Below are positions 23,977 through 33,305 of a DNA stretch of 64,000 bases, piece by piece. Made by a program: the position numbers and the translations under genes. The notes beneath the pieces are model-generated. The model was not told the origin of the DNA. It was given only the letters and a program-made list of their open reading frames with translations, and made no database searches. The stretch's first letter is position 1. Each line of letters begins with the position of its first letter. This DNA comes from Muricoccus roseus (lineage in GTDB: Bacteria > Pseudomonadota > Alphaproteobacteria > Acetobacterales > Acetobacteraceae), in the NCBI RefSeq assembly GCF_900141905.1, contig NZ_FQZF01000018.1, positions 54,746-118,745 of the forward strand, written 5' to 3'.

Positions 23977-25992
23977 CTACTCCGCGGCCAAGCGGCGCTC
24001 GGGGCGAAGCGCCCTGAGCTGCAGCGCCCCGAGTTGGGGAAGCGTCTCAAGGAGTCCCGCCCAGGCGACGCGGACGGCGGCGGCGCCGCCGCCTTCGGTC
24101 TTCACCGTCTCCATCAGCCGCCGCTTGACGAAGTGGCGCCAGTGGATGGGGAGGGATGCGAGGATGGCCGTCAGCGCGTCATAGGCTTCGCGGTTCCAGA
24201 TCCTCTCGAAGGCCTCGCGCTCCGGGCCGAAGCGGAAATGGGGTGCCGGCGCCTTGCCCCGGCGGCGGGCGCGCAGGGCTTGCGTCGCGGGCTCGTCCAC
24301 CGTCTCGCTGCGGATCACCACGCCATAATCCGTCTCGGCGGCTTCGGGCGAGACATAGCCGCAGACCACGTCGCGCAGCACGCGGGCCGGCTCGCGCTCC
24401 AGCGGATCGCCGCGCCCGCCGCCGCCGGGGGAGGTGATGGAGACGATGTCGCCGGGATTGGCGCTGAAGGTGTCCACGTTGTTCAGCACGCGCTCATCGG
24501 CCCTGCCCGGGTTCAGCGTCATGCGGGAGGGCGCGCCGGGGCCGCCGCCGAGGATGCCCCAGGCGCGGAAGCGGCAGCGGTCGCGGTTGCGGGCGGTGAT
24601 GCGGGTGTTGGGGGTGAAGGCCTCGAAATCCATCCGCGTGGCCAGGCCGCCGCGCCAGCGCCCCGGCCCGCCGGAGCCGGAGGCCAGGCCGTAATGGCGG
24701 AAGCGGATGGGCACCTCCGCCTCGGTGATCTCGATGGGCGTGTTCTTGAGATAGGCGGCATCGGCGCCCGAGCCATCCGTGCCGTCGCCATGCGGCATGC
24801 CGCCGCCGCCGCCCACCACGGGGTTGATGGCCGCGATCATCGCATGCCCCGTGCGGTCGTCATGGGTCATGACATTGACGATGGAGGAGGAGCCGGCCGG
24901 GGCGGCGGGCATGCGCTCGGGCGTGGCGAGGCCGAAGACGCCGAAGACGAGGCTGCGCAGGCGCGCGCAAGTGAGGGAGCGCATGCCCACCGCGGCGGGG
25001 GATGAGGGGTTCACCACCGTCCCCTCCGGCAGGATGCAGGTGAAGGGGCGCGTGAGCCCGTAGTTCAGCACGAGGTTAGGGTTGAGGGTGAAGAGGACGT
25101 AGTAGACGCCCACCAGCATCAGCGTGTGGCGCGGATTGCCGCCGGTGGGCACGTTGAGGGACGAGGTGAGCTGCGGGTCGCTGCCGGTGAAGTCCAGCTC
25201 CGCGGAATCGTCCCGGATGCGGAGCGTGACGGCGAGGCGGGCGGGATGGCCGTCCGGCCCGTCCTCATCCGCGAAGTCGGAGAAGAAATACTCGCCATCC
25301 GGGATCGAGCGGAGGATGTCGCGCGCCTGGTGTTCGGCATAGTCCATCAGGTCGGCCATGCCCTCCTTCAGCGTTTCCACGCCGAAGCGGGCGATCATCT
25401 CGCGCACTTTGCGCTCGCCCGTGTTGAGGGCGCCGACGAAGGCCTTGAGGTCGCCCATGTTCTGCTCGGGCCGCCGGACGTTCAGCATCATCACATCCAG
25501 CAGCTCCTGGTTCAGCACGCCCTGCCGATAGAGCAGGGAGGGCTTGAACCGGATGCCTTCCTGATGGACTTCCGTGAGGGCGCGGGAGAGGCTGGCGGGC
25601 ACGGCGCCGCCCATATCGGTGTTGTGGATATGCCCGGCCGCGAAGCAGACCAGCTCGCCCTCATGGAAGATGGGCTTCCACATGTGCAGATCCGGCACAT
25701 GGGTGGAGAGGAAGCCGGAATAGGGGTCGTTGGTGAAGGCGATGTCGCCCGGATGATACTCCGGGATCATCGCCATGGCCTTGCCGTAGTGCAGCCCCGG
25801 ATACCAGGTGGCGCCGAGATCCATCGGCACGCCAACCGTGTGCCCGGCCGCGTCCAGCAGCTGGATGGTGAAGTCCTCGGTTTCCTTCACGAAGGTGGAG
25901 TGGGCGGTGCGGTAGAGGGTGTAGGCCATGTTCTCCGCCGTCGCGCGGCAGTGATTGGCCAGGATCTGGAGCGTGACCTTGTCGATCGGCAT
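23977..25992 (-). CDS. Hydantoinase B / oxoprolinase family subunit
   Basis: This 671-aa protein matches the HyuB/oxoprolinase C-half family. It has 'LANHCRATAENMAYTLYRTAHS' near residue 11-32, 'DPYSGFLSTHVPDLHMW' near 108-124, and glycine-rich segments later ('SGSGGPGRWRGG', 'SPGGGGRGDPLERE'). With HyuA it forms an ATP-dependent amidohydrolase for hydantoins, 5-oxoproline or N-methylhydantoin. It starts five bases after the hyuA stop. The exact substrate cannot be read. Confidence 0.9.
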   Translation of the reverse strand: MPIDKVTLQILANHCRATAENMAYTLYRTAHSTFVKETEDFTIQLLDAAGHTVGVPMDLGATWYPGLHYGKAMAMIPEYHPGDIAFTNDPYSGFLSTHVPDLHMWKPIFHEGELVCFAAGHIHNTDMGGAVPASLSRALTEVHQEGIRFKPSLLYRQGVLNQELLDVMMLNVRRPEQNMGDLKAFVGALNTGERKVREMIARFGVETLKEGMADLMDYAEHQARDILRSIPDGEYFFSDFADEDGPDGHPARLAVTLRIRDDSAELDFTGSDPQLTSSLNVPTGGNPRHTLMLVGVYYVLFTLNPNLVLNYGLTRPFTCILPEGTVVNPSSPAAVGMRSLTCARLRSLVFGVFGLATPERMPAAPAGSSSIVNVMTHDDRTGHAMIAAINPVVGGGGGMPHGDGTDGSGADAAYLKNTPIEITEAEVPIRFRHYGLASGSGGPGRWRGGLATRMDFEAFTPNTRITARNRDRCRFRAWGILGGGPGAPSRMTLNPGRADERVLNNVDTFSANPGDIVSITSPGGGGRGDPLEREPARVLRDVVCGYVSPEAAETDYGVVIRSETVDEPATQALRARRRGKAPAPHFRFGPEREAFERIWNREAYDALTAILASLPIHWRHFVKRRLMETVKTEGGGAAAVRVAWAGLLETLPQLGALQLRALRPERRLAAE

Positions 25993-25997
25993 GGGGG

Positions 25998-28040
25998 CTA
26001 CTCCGCCGCGTCGAGGATGATGTTGCCCATCTCGTCCACGCTGGCCTGGAAGCCGGGCGGGATGCAGGCGGTGGTGTCGTCCTGCGCCACGACGCAGGGG
26101 GCGGCGAAGCGCTGGCCCGTGCCCAGGGCGGCGCGGCGGTAGAGCGGCACCTCGTGCCAGGCATCGTCGAAATAGGCCCGCAGCATGCGCTCGGGCGTCG
26201 CCTCGCCCTCTCCGCGTGGCGGGGCCTGCATGGCCGGGCGCGGGGGGCTGCCGGCCATGACCAGGCGCAGGTTGACGATCTGGGCCGGGCTCTCGCGATC
26301 CGCGAAGTCGTAGATCGCCTCATGCGCGGCGTGGAAGGCCTCCGCGATGGCGGCCGTGTCGCCCGCGCGCACGGCGGCGTCCGGCAGCGCCACCTCGATC
26401 TCGAAGGACTGGCCGCGATAGCGCATGTCGGCGAACCAGGAGGCGATGGCGGGGCCGTCGAAACGCTGCTCCTCGCGCAGCCAGGCGAGGCCCTGGCGCT
26501 CCAGCGCCGCCGCCTCCCGCGCGATGGAGGGGCCCTCGGCCGGTTCGGCGGTGGCGAAGAGGGTGCGGATGAAGTCGTTGCGGATATCCGCCACCAACCC
26601 GCCCAGGGCGCTGACGACGCCGGGACGCGCGGGCACCATCACCCGGCGCACGCCCAGCTCCCGCGCCAGGAAGCAGCCCAGCATGGGGCCGGCGCCGCCG
26701 AAGGGCAGCAGGGCGAAATCCCGGGGGTCCACGCCGGAGCGGGCGACGAGCTTGTTCACCTCCACGAACATGCCGGAGATGGCAATGCGGATGATGGCCT
26801 CCGCCGCCGCCTCGGTGGACAGGCCCATGGGGGCCGCCACCGTGTCGATAGCGGCCTTGGCCAGGGCCGCATCGGGGCGCAGCGCGCCATAGGCCAGCTC
26901 ATGCTGGCCTAGGAAGCCGCAGACGGTGAAGGCGTCGGTGATGGTTGGCCGGGTGCCGCCGCGGCCGTAGCAGGCGGGCCCCGGATCGGAGCCGGCGCTT
27001 TCCGGCCCCACCTTCAGCACGCCGAACTCGTCCACCCAGGCGATGGAGCCGCCGCCATCGCCGATGGAGGTGACGGAGACGGTGGGGATGTAGAGGGGCA
27101 GGTCGCCGATCTTCTCGCCCAGGCCGAATTGCGGCTGGCCGCCGATGATGAGGGCGACGTCGGCGCTGGTGCCGCCGATATCGAGGGTGATGACGCGGTC
27201 CTGCCGCGCCTGCCGGGCGAGGAAGGCGGCGCCGATGACGCCGGAGGCGGTGCCGGAGAGCACCATGCTGACGCAGTTGCGCTTGCCCAGCGCCGCGGAC
27301 ATGACGCCGCCATTGGACTTGGTGATCAGCGGCTCCGCAGGGACGCCGCGCGCCTTGAGGCCGCCGATGAGGTTGTCGAGATAGTCCCGCACCTTCGGGT
27401 GGACATAGCCGTTGATGAGGGCGGTGGTGGTCCGCTCGTATTCGCGGATCACGGGCCAGACCTCGGTGGAGCGGAAGACGAAGAGCTCCGGCGCCTCGCG
27501 CCGCGCGATCTCGGCCGCGCGCTCCTCATGGGCGGGGTTGCGGTAGGCGTTGAGGAGGGAGACCACGATTCCGTCCACGCCCTTGGCCCGTGCCGCCCGG
27601 GCCGCGCGGGCGACGCTTTCCTCGTCCAGGGGCATCTCCTCCGTGCCGTCGGACAGGATTCGGCCGCGCAGGCCGAAGACGCAGTCCCGGGAGACGAGGG
27701 GGGCGCCGCGGCGGGAGAAGAGGCTGTAGGCCTCCGGCATGCGGAGCCGGGCCAGTTCCACCACATCCTCGAACCCCGCGGTGGCGAGCATGGCGAGGCG
27801 CGCGCCCTTGCGTTGGATGACGGTGTTGATGCCGACCGTCGTGCCATGGACGAAGCTGGTGATCTGCGCGGGGGCGGCGCCGTGGCGCTCCTCCAGGATT
27901 TCCAGCCCGCGCAGCAGCTCGGCGCCGGGGGTGGCGGGGGTGGTCAGCACCTTCAGGCTGTGCAGCTCCGCCGTGTCCTCGTTCCACAGGCAGAAGTCGA
28001 TGAAGGTGCCGCCGATATCGACGCCGACGCGAAATCCCAT
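25998..28040 (-). CDS. Hydantoinase A / oxoprolinase family subunit
   Basis: This 680-aa protein opens with the phosphate-binding motif of the actin-like ATPase fold, 'FRVGVDIGGTFIDF', and contains 'FVHGTTVGINTVIQRKGA' and 'TLDIGGTSADVALI', all HyuA markers. It activates the amide with ATP for HyuB. I chose ATG 28040 because the conserved fold begins there; an ATG at 28052 is equally possible. The divergent LysR gene begins about 110 bases away and likely controls this operon. Confidence 0.9.
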   Translation of the reverse strand: MGFRVGVDIGGTFIDFCLWNEDTAELHSLKVLTTPATPGAELLRGLEILEERHGAAPAQITSFVHGTTVGINTVIQRKGARLAMLATAGFEDVVELARLRMPEAYSLFSRRGAPLVSRDCVFGLRGRILSDGTEEMPLDEESVARAARAARAKGVDGIVVSLLNAYRNPAHEERAAEIARREAPELFVFRSTEVWPVIREYERTTTALINGYVHPKVRDYLDNLIGGLKARGVPAEPLITKSNGGVMSAALGKRNCVSMVLSGTASGVIGAAFLARQARQDRVITLDIGGTSADVALIIGGQPQFGLGEKIGDLPLYIPTVSVTSIGDGGGSIAWVDEFGVLKVGPESAGSDPGPACYGRGGTRPTITDAFTVCGFLGQHELAYGALRPDAALAKAAIDTVAAPMGLSTEAAAEAIIRIAISGMFVEVNKLVARSGVDPRDFALLPFGGAGPMLGCFLARELGVRRVMVPARPGVVSALGGLVADIRNDFIRTLFATAEPAEGPSIAREAAALERQGLAWLREEQRFDGPAIASWFADMRYRGQSFEIEVALPDAAVRAGDTAAIAEAFHAAHEAIYDFADRESPAQIVNLRLVMAGSPPRPAMQAPPRGEGEATPERMLRAYFDDAWHEVPLYRRAALGTGQRFAAPCVVAQDDTTACIPPGFQASVDEMGNIILDAAE

Positions 28041-28135
28041 GAAGTCCCGCATCCCGTTCCGTGCCCCGGGGGGCTGTCGGCCGCCGATTATGGGCAGGGC
28101 GGGCTCGCGATCCACGACAAAGCCGTGGCAGGATC

Positions 28136-28150
28136 ATAGCCCTTGGTTAT
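28136..28150. promoter_or_regulatory. LysR-type T-N11-A box candidate
   Basis: ATA-N9-TAT at 28136-28150 satisfies the T-N11-A pattern of LysR binding sites, in the short gap between the divergent hyuA and lysR genes. It lies only four bases before the lysR start, which fits autorepression. Such a loose motif is common by chance. Confidence 0.3.
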
Positions 28151-28153
28151 GGG

Positions 28154-29050
28154 ATGGCCGGCATGAACGGGCGGCAGCTCGAGATTTTCCATGCCGTCAT
28201 GCGGATGCGGAGCGTGACGGGAGCCGCGGGCTTCCTCGGGATTTCGCAGCCGGCCGTCAGCAAGGCGCTGCGCCTGGCGGAGCGCCAGGCGGGGTTCCGG
28301 CTCTTCCGGACCGTGAAGGGGCGGTTGCTGCCGACCCCGGAGGCGGAGCGGCTGCTGCCGGATGCCGAGCGGATCGTGGGCGACCTGGCCGCCTTCGCGC
28401 GGCTGACGGGCGAGGTGCGGACGGGAGGCGCCGGGCTGGTCCGGATCGCCGCATCCTCCTCCCTTTCCACCAGCGTCATCCCCGGGGCGGTGGCGCGGTT
28501 CCGGCAGAGCCATCCGCTGGTGCGGATCTCCTCACACCTACTGCCGGCGCGGGACGCTGCCGGAGCCGTGCTGGCGGGGCAGGCGGATCTGGGGCTGTGC
28601 CTTTCGCCCGTGCCGATTCCCGGCCTGGCCGTGCGCAGCCTGCGGGGGCCGCGGATGATCGTGATCGCGCCGCTCGGCCACGCCCTGCTGCGGCGCCGGG
28701 TGGTGCGGCCGGCGGATGTGGCACCGTATCCGCTCGTCTCCTTCGGGCCGGAGACGCATTTCGGCCAGATCCTGGACCAGACCTTCGCCGACGCCGGGCT
28801 GAAGCGGGAGTTGACGATGCAGGTGACGATGAGTGTCTCGGCGGCCTGCCATGTGCGCGCCGGGGCGGGGGTGGCGATTGTCGACGGCTTCGCCCGGCGG
28901 CTGGGGCTGGAAGGGCTGGGCTGGCGGCCCTTCGAGCCGGCGATCACCCTGCCGGTGACGATGATGACGCTGGAGAACCGCGCCGTGCCGCAGCTGGCCG
29001 GCGCCTTCGCCCAGGCGCTGGCGACGGAGCTGGAGGAGATCGGCGGTTGA
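28154..29050 (+). CDS. LysR-family transcriptional regulator
   Basis: This 298-aa regulator has an N-terminal winged helix (residues ~5-62; 'RQLEIFHAVMRMRSVTGAAG' and 'ISQPAVSKALRLAE') and a C-terminal type-2 periplasmic-binding-like sensor domain from about 95. ATG 28154 is preferred; ATG 28163 also fits. It is read divergently from hyuA-hyuB-bug. Its ligand is probably the hydantoinase substrate or product. Confidence 0.9.
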   Translation: MAGMNGRQLEIFHAVMRMRSVTGAAGFLGISQPAVSKALRLAERQAGFRLFRTVKGRLLPTPEAERLLPDAERIVGDLAAFARLTGEVRTGGAGLVRIAASSSLSTSVIPGAVARFRQSHPLVRISSHLLPARDAAGAVLAGQADLGLCLSPVPIPGLAVRSLRGPRMIVIAPLGHALLRRRVVRPADVAPYPLVSFGPETHFGQILDQTFADAGLKRELTMQVTMSVSAACHVRAGAGVAIVDGFARRLGLEGLGWRPFEPAITLPVTMMTLENRAVPQLAGAFAQALATELEEIGG

Positions 29051-29069
29051 GCGCGGAGGGGCGCCGGCT

Positions 29070-29294
29070 TCAGGAGAGCCGGTTCAGCTCCTCGACCGGC
29101 CAGCCATGCAGCTTGGCCAGCACGTCGGTGAGGACCTCATCCGCCAGGGGCAGGTCATGGGCGCGGGCGTGGTCGACGAGGTCCTTCACCGCCGTGAGCA
29201 GGGCGTCCGGGGCCGGCCGGGCGGTGCTGCGGGCCGGAAGGGCCTCGGAAGCGCCGGGTCTCCGTATGACGGGCAGGCTCCGCATCCTCATCAT
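29070..29294 (-). CDS. Small hypothetical protein
   Basis: This 74-aa frame starts at tandem ATG codons. It has a basic, unstructured N-terminus and a conserved-looking helical C-terminus ('DALLTAVKDLVDHARAHDL', then 'LTDVLAKLHGWPVEELNRL'). It lies convergent with lysR, 19 bases away. No family is recognised. Confidence 0.55.
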   Translation of the reverse strand: MMRMRSLPVIRRPGASEALPARSTARPAPDALLTAVKDLVDHARAHDLPLADEVLTDVLAKLHGWPVEELNRLS

Positions 29295-29705
29295 CCTCGT
29301 TCCTGATCGTTCACAACTGAAACGTGCAGCGACCGGTGGGGAGCCGGCCGGGTCTCGCCCGCAGGCGGGTATGGGGCCCCGGTGCTCGCCATTCTGGTTG
29401 CGACATTTTGTGCCGGACTCAACCTTGGCTAGAATTCCCGCGCTCTCTCTGGCCGACCATCACGAAAATGTCAAAGCGTTCTGTTGTGGCGAATGATGCT
29501 TTGGAGGCAGCGTGGCTGGAGCGTGCCGGGGCGGATGATCCTTGACGCGGGGGCGAGGCTTCGGTAAGCGCGGCCCCTCACGGGACCTGTCCCGCCCGAC
29601 GGTCGGTTGCCCCCTGGGCGCCGGCTCCGCCGCTCCGCGAAGGCTCGCGCAGCGGCGCGATCTGTCATGGGGCGATCCCAGAAACGAAGGATCCACCCCG
29701 CCCGA
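29295..29705 (+). other. Leader region of the ffh operon
   Basis: These 411 bases hold no convincing gene. I looked for an SRP RNA because ffh follows, but the GGAAGGAAGCAGCC-type core is absent. Two promoter-like pairs occur: TTGTGC-N16-TAGAAT (29408-29435) and TTGACG-N17-TAAGCG (29542-29570). Confidence 0.4.
29542..29570 (+). promoter_or_regulatory. Sigma70-type promoter candidate for ffh operon
   Basis: TTGACG (29542-29547) and TAAGCG (29565-29570) are separated by 17 bases. The -35 element is near-consensus for alphaproteobacteria and the -10 is weak, as is usual there. It would give a 5' leader of about 130 bases before ffh. Confidence 0.4.
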
Positions 29706-31103
29706 ATGTTCGAGGCGCTTTCCTCCCGCCTGAACGGCGTCTTCGACAAGCTCCGCCGCCGCGGGGCCCTGTCGGAAGCCGACGTCAACGAGGCCCTGCG
29801 CGAGGTCCGCATCGCCCTGCTGGAGGCCGATGTGGCCCTGCCGGTGGCGCGCGACCTCATCAACAAGGTGCGGGAGCGGGCCGTTGGCGCGGAGGTGATC
29901 CGCAGCGTCTCCCCGGCCCAGCAGGTCATCAAGATCGTCAACGACGCGCTGGTCGAGGCGCTCGGGGGTGGGGAGGGGGGCGAGGCCCCTGACGGCTTCG
30001 CGCCGGGGCTGGACCTGAACGCGCCCGCGCCGCTGCCGATCCTGATGGTCGGCCTCCAGGGCTCGGGCAAGACGACCACCTCGGGCAAGATCGCGCTCCG
30101 GCTGCGGACCCGCGACAAGAAGAAGGTGCTGCTGGCCTCGCTGGACGTGCAGCGCCCGGCGGCGCAGCTCCAGCTGCAGACCCTGGCGGGCCAGGCGGGC
30201 GTCACCAGCCTGCCCATCATTCCCGGCCAGTCCCCGCTGGAGATCGCGGCGCGCGCCATGGATGTGGCGCGGCGCGAGCTCTACGACGTGGTCATCCTCG
30301 ACACCGCGGGCCGCCTTTCCATCGACGATGCGCTGATGGAGGAGGTCGCGGCGGTGAAGGCCGCGACGCGGCCGCACCATACGCTCCTCGTGGTCGATGC
30401 CATGACGGGCCAGGACGCGGTGAACACCGCGCGGAACTTCCAGGACCGCGTCGGCGTCAACGGCATCGTCATGACGCGCGTGGACGGCGATGCGCGCGGC
30501 GGTGCGGCGCTTTCCATGCGCGCCGTCACGGGCGCGCCGATCCGGCTGCTGGGCGCGGGCGAGAAGCTGGACGCGCTGGAGGACTTCCACCCCTCCCGCA
30601 TCGCCGGCCGCATCCTCGGCATGGGGGACATCGTCTCCCTCGTCGAGCGTGCCGCCGAGACGATCGACCGCGACGAGGCCGAGAAGCTCGCGGCCAAGAT
30701 GCAGAAGGGTCAGTTCGACCTGGAGGACTTCGCCTCGCAGCTGAAGCAGGTCGGCAAGATGGGGAACCTCTCGGGGATCCTCGGCATGCTGCCCGGCATG
30801 GGCGCGATGAAGGACAAGATCGCCAACGCGAAGATCGATGACGGGATGATTGGCCGGCAGGCCGCCATCATCTCCTCGATGACGCGCAAGGAGCGCAAGA
30901 ACCCCGACATCATCAAGGCGTCGCGCAAGAAGCGTATCGCCGCGGGTGCCGGTGTCACGGTTCAGGATGTGAACCGGCTGCTGAAGCAGTTCGACGACAT
31001 GTCCGCGATGATGAAGCGGATGAACAAGCTCGGTCAGAAGGGGCTGATGCGGGGCGGGCTCGGTGCCCTGCTTCCGGGCGCCGGAAACCGCAGACCCTTT
31101 TGA
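29706..31103 (+). CDS. ffh: Signal recognition particle GTPase Ffh
   Basis: This 465-aa protein is Ffh/SRP54. It has the N domain, a GTPase domain with P-loop 'GLQGSGKTTT' near residue 114 and 'DTAGR' near 200, and a Met-rich C-terminal M domain ('LPGMGAMKDK', 'DDMSAMMKRMNKLGQKG') that binds SRP RNA and signal sequences. ATG 29706 is the family start ('MFEALSSRL'). It directs membrane proteins to the FtsY-SecYEG pathway. It heads the standard ffh-rpsP-rimM-trmD-rplS operon. Confidence 0.97.
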   Translation: MFEALSSRLNGVFDKLRRRGALSEADVNEALREVRIALLEADVALPVARDLINKVRERAVGAEVIRSVSPAQQVIKIVNDALVEALGGGEGGEAPDGFAPGLDLNAPAPLPILMVGLQGSGKTTTSGKIALRLRTRDKKKVLLASLDVQRPAAQLQLQTLAGQAGVTSLPIIPGQSPLEIAARAMDVARRELYDVVILDTAGRLSIDDALMEEVAAVKAATRPHHTLLVVDAMTGQDAVNTARNFQDRVGVNGIVMTRVDGDARGGAALSMRAVTGAPIRLLGAGEKLDALEDFHPSRIAGRILGMGDIVSLVERAAETIDRDEAEKLAAKMQKGQFDLEDFASQLKQVGKMGNLSGILGMLPGMGAMKDKIANAKIDDGMIGRQAAIISSMTRKERKNPDIIKASRKKRIAAGAGVTVQDVNRLLKQFDDMSAMMKRMNKLGQKGLMRGGLGALLPGAGNRRPF

Positions 31104-31129
31104 GCAGAGACAGAGAGAAGGACTAGACG

Positions 31130-31471
31130 ATGGGCCTCAAGATTCGCCTCGCCCGCGCCGGTGCCAAGAAGCGCCCCTACTACCACATCGTGGTGGCCGA
31201 CAGCCGTTCGCCGCGCGATGGCCGCTTCATCGAGCGCCTGGGTTCCTACAACCCGATGCTGCCGTCTGACCATGCCGAGCGCGTGCGCCTGTTCGATGAG
31301 CGCATCAAGCACTGGCTGAGCCAGGGCGCCATCGCGACCGACCGCGTGGCGAAGTTCCTCGGCAAGGCCGAGCTGGCCCCGATGCCGGTGTTCCGCGAGC
31401 AGCCGAAGCAGTCCGCGCCGAAGAAGCGCGCCCAGGAGCGCGCCGCGGCTGCCGCCGCCGCGAACGGCTGA
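31130..31471 (+). CDS. rpsP: 30S ribosomal protein S16
   Basis: This 113-aa protein starts '[18 protein letters not shown]' with '[19 protein letters not shown]', the S16 signature. The Lys/Ala-rich tail is typical of alphaproteobacteria. It follows ffh by 26 bases with AGAAGGA as ribosome site. Confidence 0.97.
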   Translation: MGLKIRLARAGAKKRPYYHIVVADSRSPRDGRFIERLGSYNPMLPSDHAERVRLFDERIKHWLSQGAIATDRVAKFLGKAELAPMPVFREQPKQSAPKKRAQERAAAAAAANG

Positions 31472-31489
31472 GGCTAGCGCCGTCCGGCC

Positions 31490-32077
31490 ATGTCCATGTC
31501 GCGTCGCATCCTGGTCGGCGAGTTTGGCCGCCCGCACGGGGTGAGGGGGCTGATCCATGTCCGCTCCCACACCGCCGAGCCGGCCGCCATCGCCGGTTAT
31601 GGCCCGCTTTCGGATGAAGGCGGGACGCGGAGCTTCGTGCTGAAATGGCTGGCGGACGGGCTGGTGCAGGTGGAAGGCGTCGCCGACCGCGATGCCGCCG
31701 CGAAGCTCACCGGCACGCGCCTCTATGTCGCGCGCGAGGCCCTGCCGCCGCCCGAGGAGGACGAGTTCTATCTCAGCGACCTGATCGGCCTCCGTGCCGA
31801 GACGGAGGCCGGGGAGGTTCTCGGCACCGTCGCGGCGGTGGAGGATTTCGGCGCGGGCAGCCTGGTGACCCTGCGCGACGCGAATGGGCGCGAGACGCTG
31901 CTGCCCTTCACCAAGGCCGTGGTGCCTTTGGTGGAGGTCGCGGCCGGGCGCATCGTGGTCGTCCCGCCGGGCGAGCTGGAGGTTCCCCCGCAGCCCGGCG
32001 AGGCGGAGGCGGGGGACACGCCCCGGCCGCGCCGCCCCTCCATGCGCCGCCGCAGCGGCGGGAGGGATGCGGCGTGA
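31490..32077 (+). CDS. rimM: Ribosome maturation factor RimM
   Basis: This 195-aa protein has the RimM N-terminal domain ('[19 protein letters not shown]', residues ~7-25) and a C-terminal PRC barrel ('[10 protein letters not shown]', '[18 protein letters not shown]'). It assists 30S head assembly around S19 and 16S rRNA. An in-frame ATG at 31496 is an alternative start. The stop overlaps the trmD GTG. Confidence 0.95.
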   Translation: MSMSRRILVGEFGRPHGVRGLIHVRSHTAEPAAIAGYGPLSDEGGTRSFVLKWLADGLVQVEGVADRDAAAKLTGTRLYVAREALPPPEEDEFYLSDLIGLRAETEAGEVLGTVAAVEDFGAGSLVTLRDANGRETLLPFTKAVVPLVEVAAGRIVVVPPGELEVPPQPGEAEAGDTPRPRRPSMRRRSGGRDAA

Positions 32078-32823
32078 CCTGGCAGGCGACCGTCCTCACC
32101 CTGTTCCCGGGCATGTTCCCGGGCCCGCTGGGCACCTCGCTCGCCGGGCGGGGGCTGGAGCGCGGGCTGTGGTCGCTGGAGGCGCGCGATATCCGCGCCG
32201 TCGCCACCGACCGCCACCGCACGGTGGACGACACCCCTTTTGGGGGCGGCGCCGGCATGGTGCTGCGCCCGGATGTGGTGGATGCCGCCTGCGCCGCCGC
32301 CATGCCCGAGGGCGATGCGCGCCCGCTGGTCTTCCTCACCCCGCGCGGCGTGCCGCTCCGGCAGAAGCTGGTGCGGGAGCTGGCGGCGGGCCCCGGCGTG
32401 GTGCTGCTCTGCGGCCGCTACGAGGGGGTGGACCAGCGTGTCGTGGAGGCGCGCGGGATGATCGAGGTCTCCATCGGCGACTATGTCCTCTCCGGGGGCG
32501 AGTTGGCGGCGATGGTGCTGCTCGATTCCTGCGTGCGCCTCATCCCCGGGGTGATGGGGGCGGCCGAGAGCGCGGAGGAGGAGAGCTTCGCTTCCTCCGA
32601 CCGGGGCAGCCTCCTCGAATATCCCCACTACACCCGCCCTGCCGAATGGCATGGCCTGCGCGTGCCGGAGGTTCTTCTCTCCGGCCACCATGCGGAGGTC
32701 GCGCGCTGGCGGCGGGAGCAATCCGAGGCGGTGACCCGGGAACGGCGTCCCGACCTCCTCACCGAACAAGGGCGCGACGCTTCGGCGCGGGCGCCATTGC
32801 ATCCGGCGGCAAGCCCCGCCTAA
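32074..32823 (+). CDS. trmD: tRNA (guanine-N1)-methyltransferase TrmD
   Basis: This 249-aa protein makes m1G37 in tRNAs using SAM. The trefoil-knot SAM site is visible in '[15 protein letters not shown]' and '[13 protein letters not shown]'; '[13 protein letters not shown]' is another family mark. The start is GTG 32074, overlapping the rimM TGA (GTGA) after GGAGGG. Confidence 0.96.
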   Translation: MTWQATVLTLFPGMFPGPLGTSLAGRGLERGLWSLEARDIRAVATDRHRTVDDTPFGGGAGMVLRPDVVDAACAAAMPEGDARPLVFLTPRGVPLRQKLVRELAAGPGVVLLCGRYEGVDQRVVEARGMIEVSIGDYVLSGGELAAMVLLDSCVRLIPGVMGAAESAEEESFASSDRGSLLEYPHYTRPAEWHGLRVPEVLLSGHHAEVARWRREQSEAVTRERRPDLLTEQGRDASARAPLHPAASPA

Positions 32824-32849
32824 ACGAGCCGAAGAGAAGGACCACAGCC

Positions 32850-33242
32850 ATGAACCTGCTTCAGCAGTTCGAGCACGAGCAGATGACCCGCCTGGCCGGC
32901 GCGCGCCAGACCCCTGAATTCGACGCCGGCGACACCGTGCGCGTGATGGTGAAGGTGCAGGAAGGCGAGCGTATCCGCACCCAGGCCTATGAGGGCGTGG
33001 TGATCGCCCGTTCCAACCGCGGGCTGAACAGCAACTTCACCGTCCGCAAGCTCTCCTATGGCGAGGGCGTGGAGCGCGTGTTTCCGCTGTATTCTCCGAA
33101 TGTGGCGGAGATCCAGGTGATGCGCCGCGGCAAGGTGCGTCGCGCGAAGCTGTACTACCTGCGTGGCCGCACCGGTAAGTCGGCCCGCATCCAGGAGCGC
33201 ACGGTGGCCAAGAAGGCCACCGAGGAGCAGGCTCAGGCGTAA
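32850..33242 (+). CDS. rplS: 50S ribosomal protein L19
   Basis: This 130-aa protein carries the L19 signature '[18 protein letters not shown]' and '[20 protein letters not shown]' with '[15 protein letters not shown]'. It starts at ATG 32850 after GAAGAGAAGG. It is the last gene of the operon and is followed by a terminator. Confidence 0.97.
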   Translation: MNLLQQFEHEQMTRLAGARQTPEFDAGDTVRVMVKVQEGERIRTQAYEGVVIARSNRGLNSNFTVRKLSYGEGVERVFPLYSPNVAEIQVMRRGKVRRAKLYYLRGRTGKSARIQERTVAKKATEEQAQA

Positions 33243-33253
33243 GCCCGAAGCGC

Positions 33254-33285
33254 GGCCCGCCGGGATACCGGGCGGGCCGTTTTCG
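33254..33285 (+). terminator. Intrinsic terminator after rplS
   Basis: CGGCCCGCC (33254-33262) pairs with GGCGGGCCG (33272-33280), followed by TTTTC. It lies 12 bases after the rplS stop and closes the ffh-rplS operon. Confidence 0.8.
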
Positions 33286-33305
33286 GTGTTGAGGAGGGAA
33301 GAAGC

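Noticed and set aside
29571..29705. Possible SRP RNA upstream of ffh
   Set aside because: The conserved SRP RNA core was looked for and is absent on both strands.
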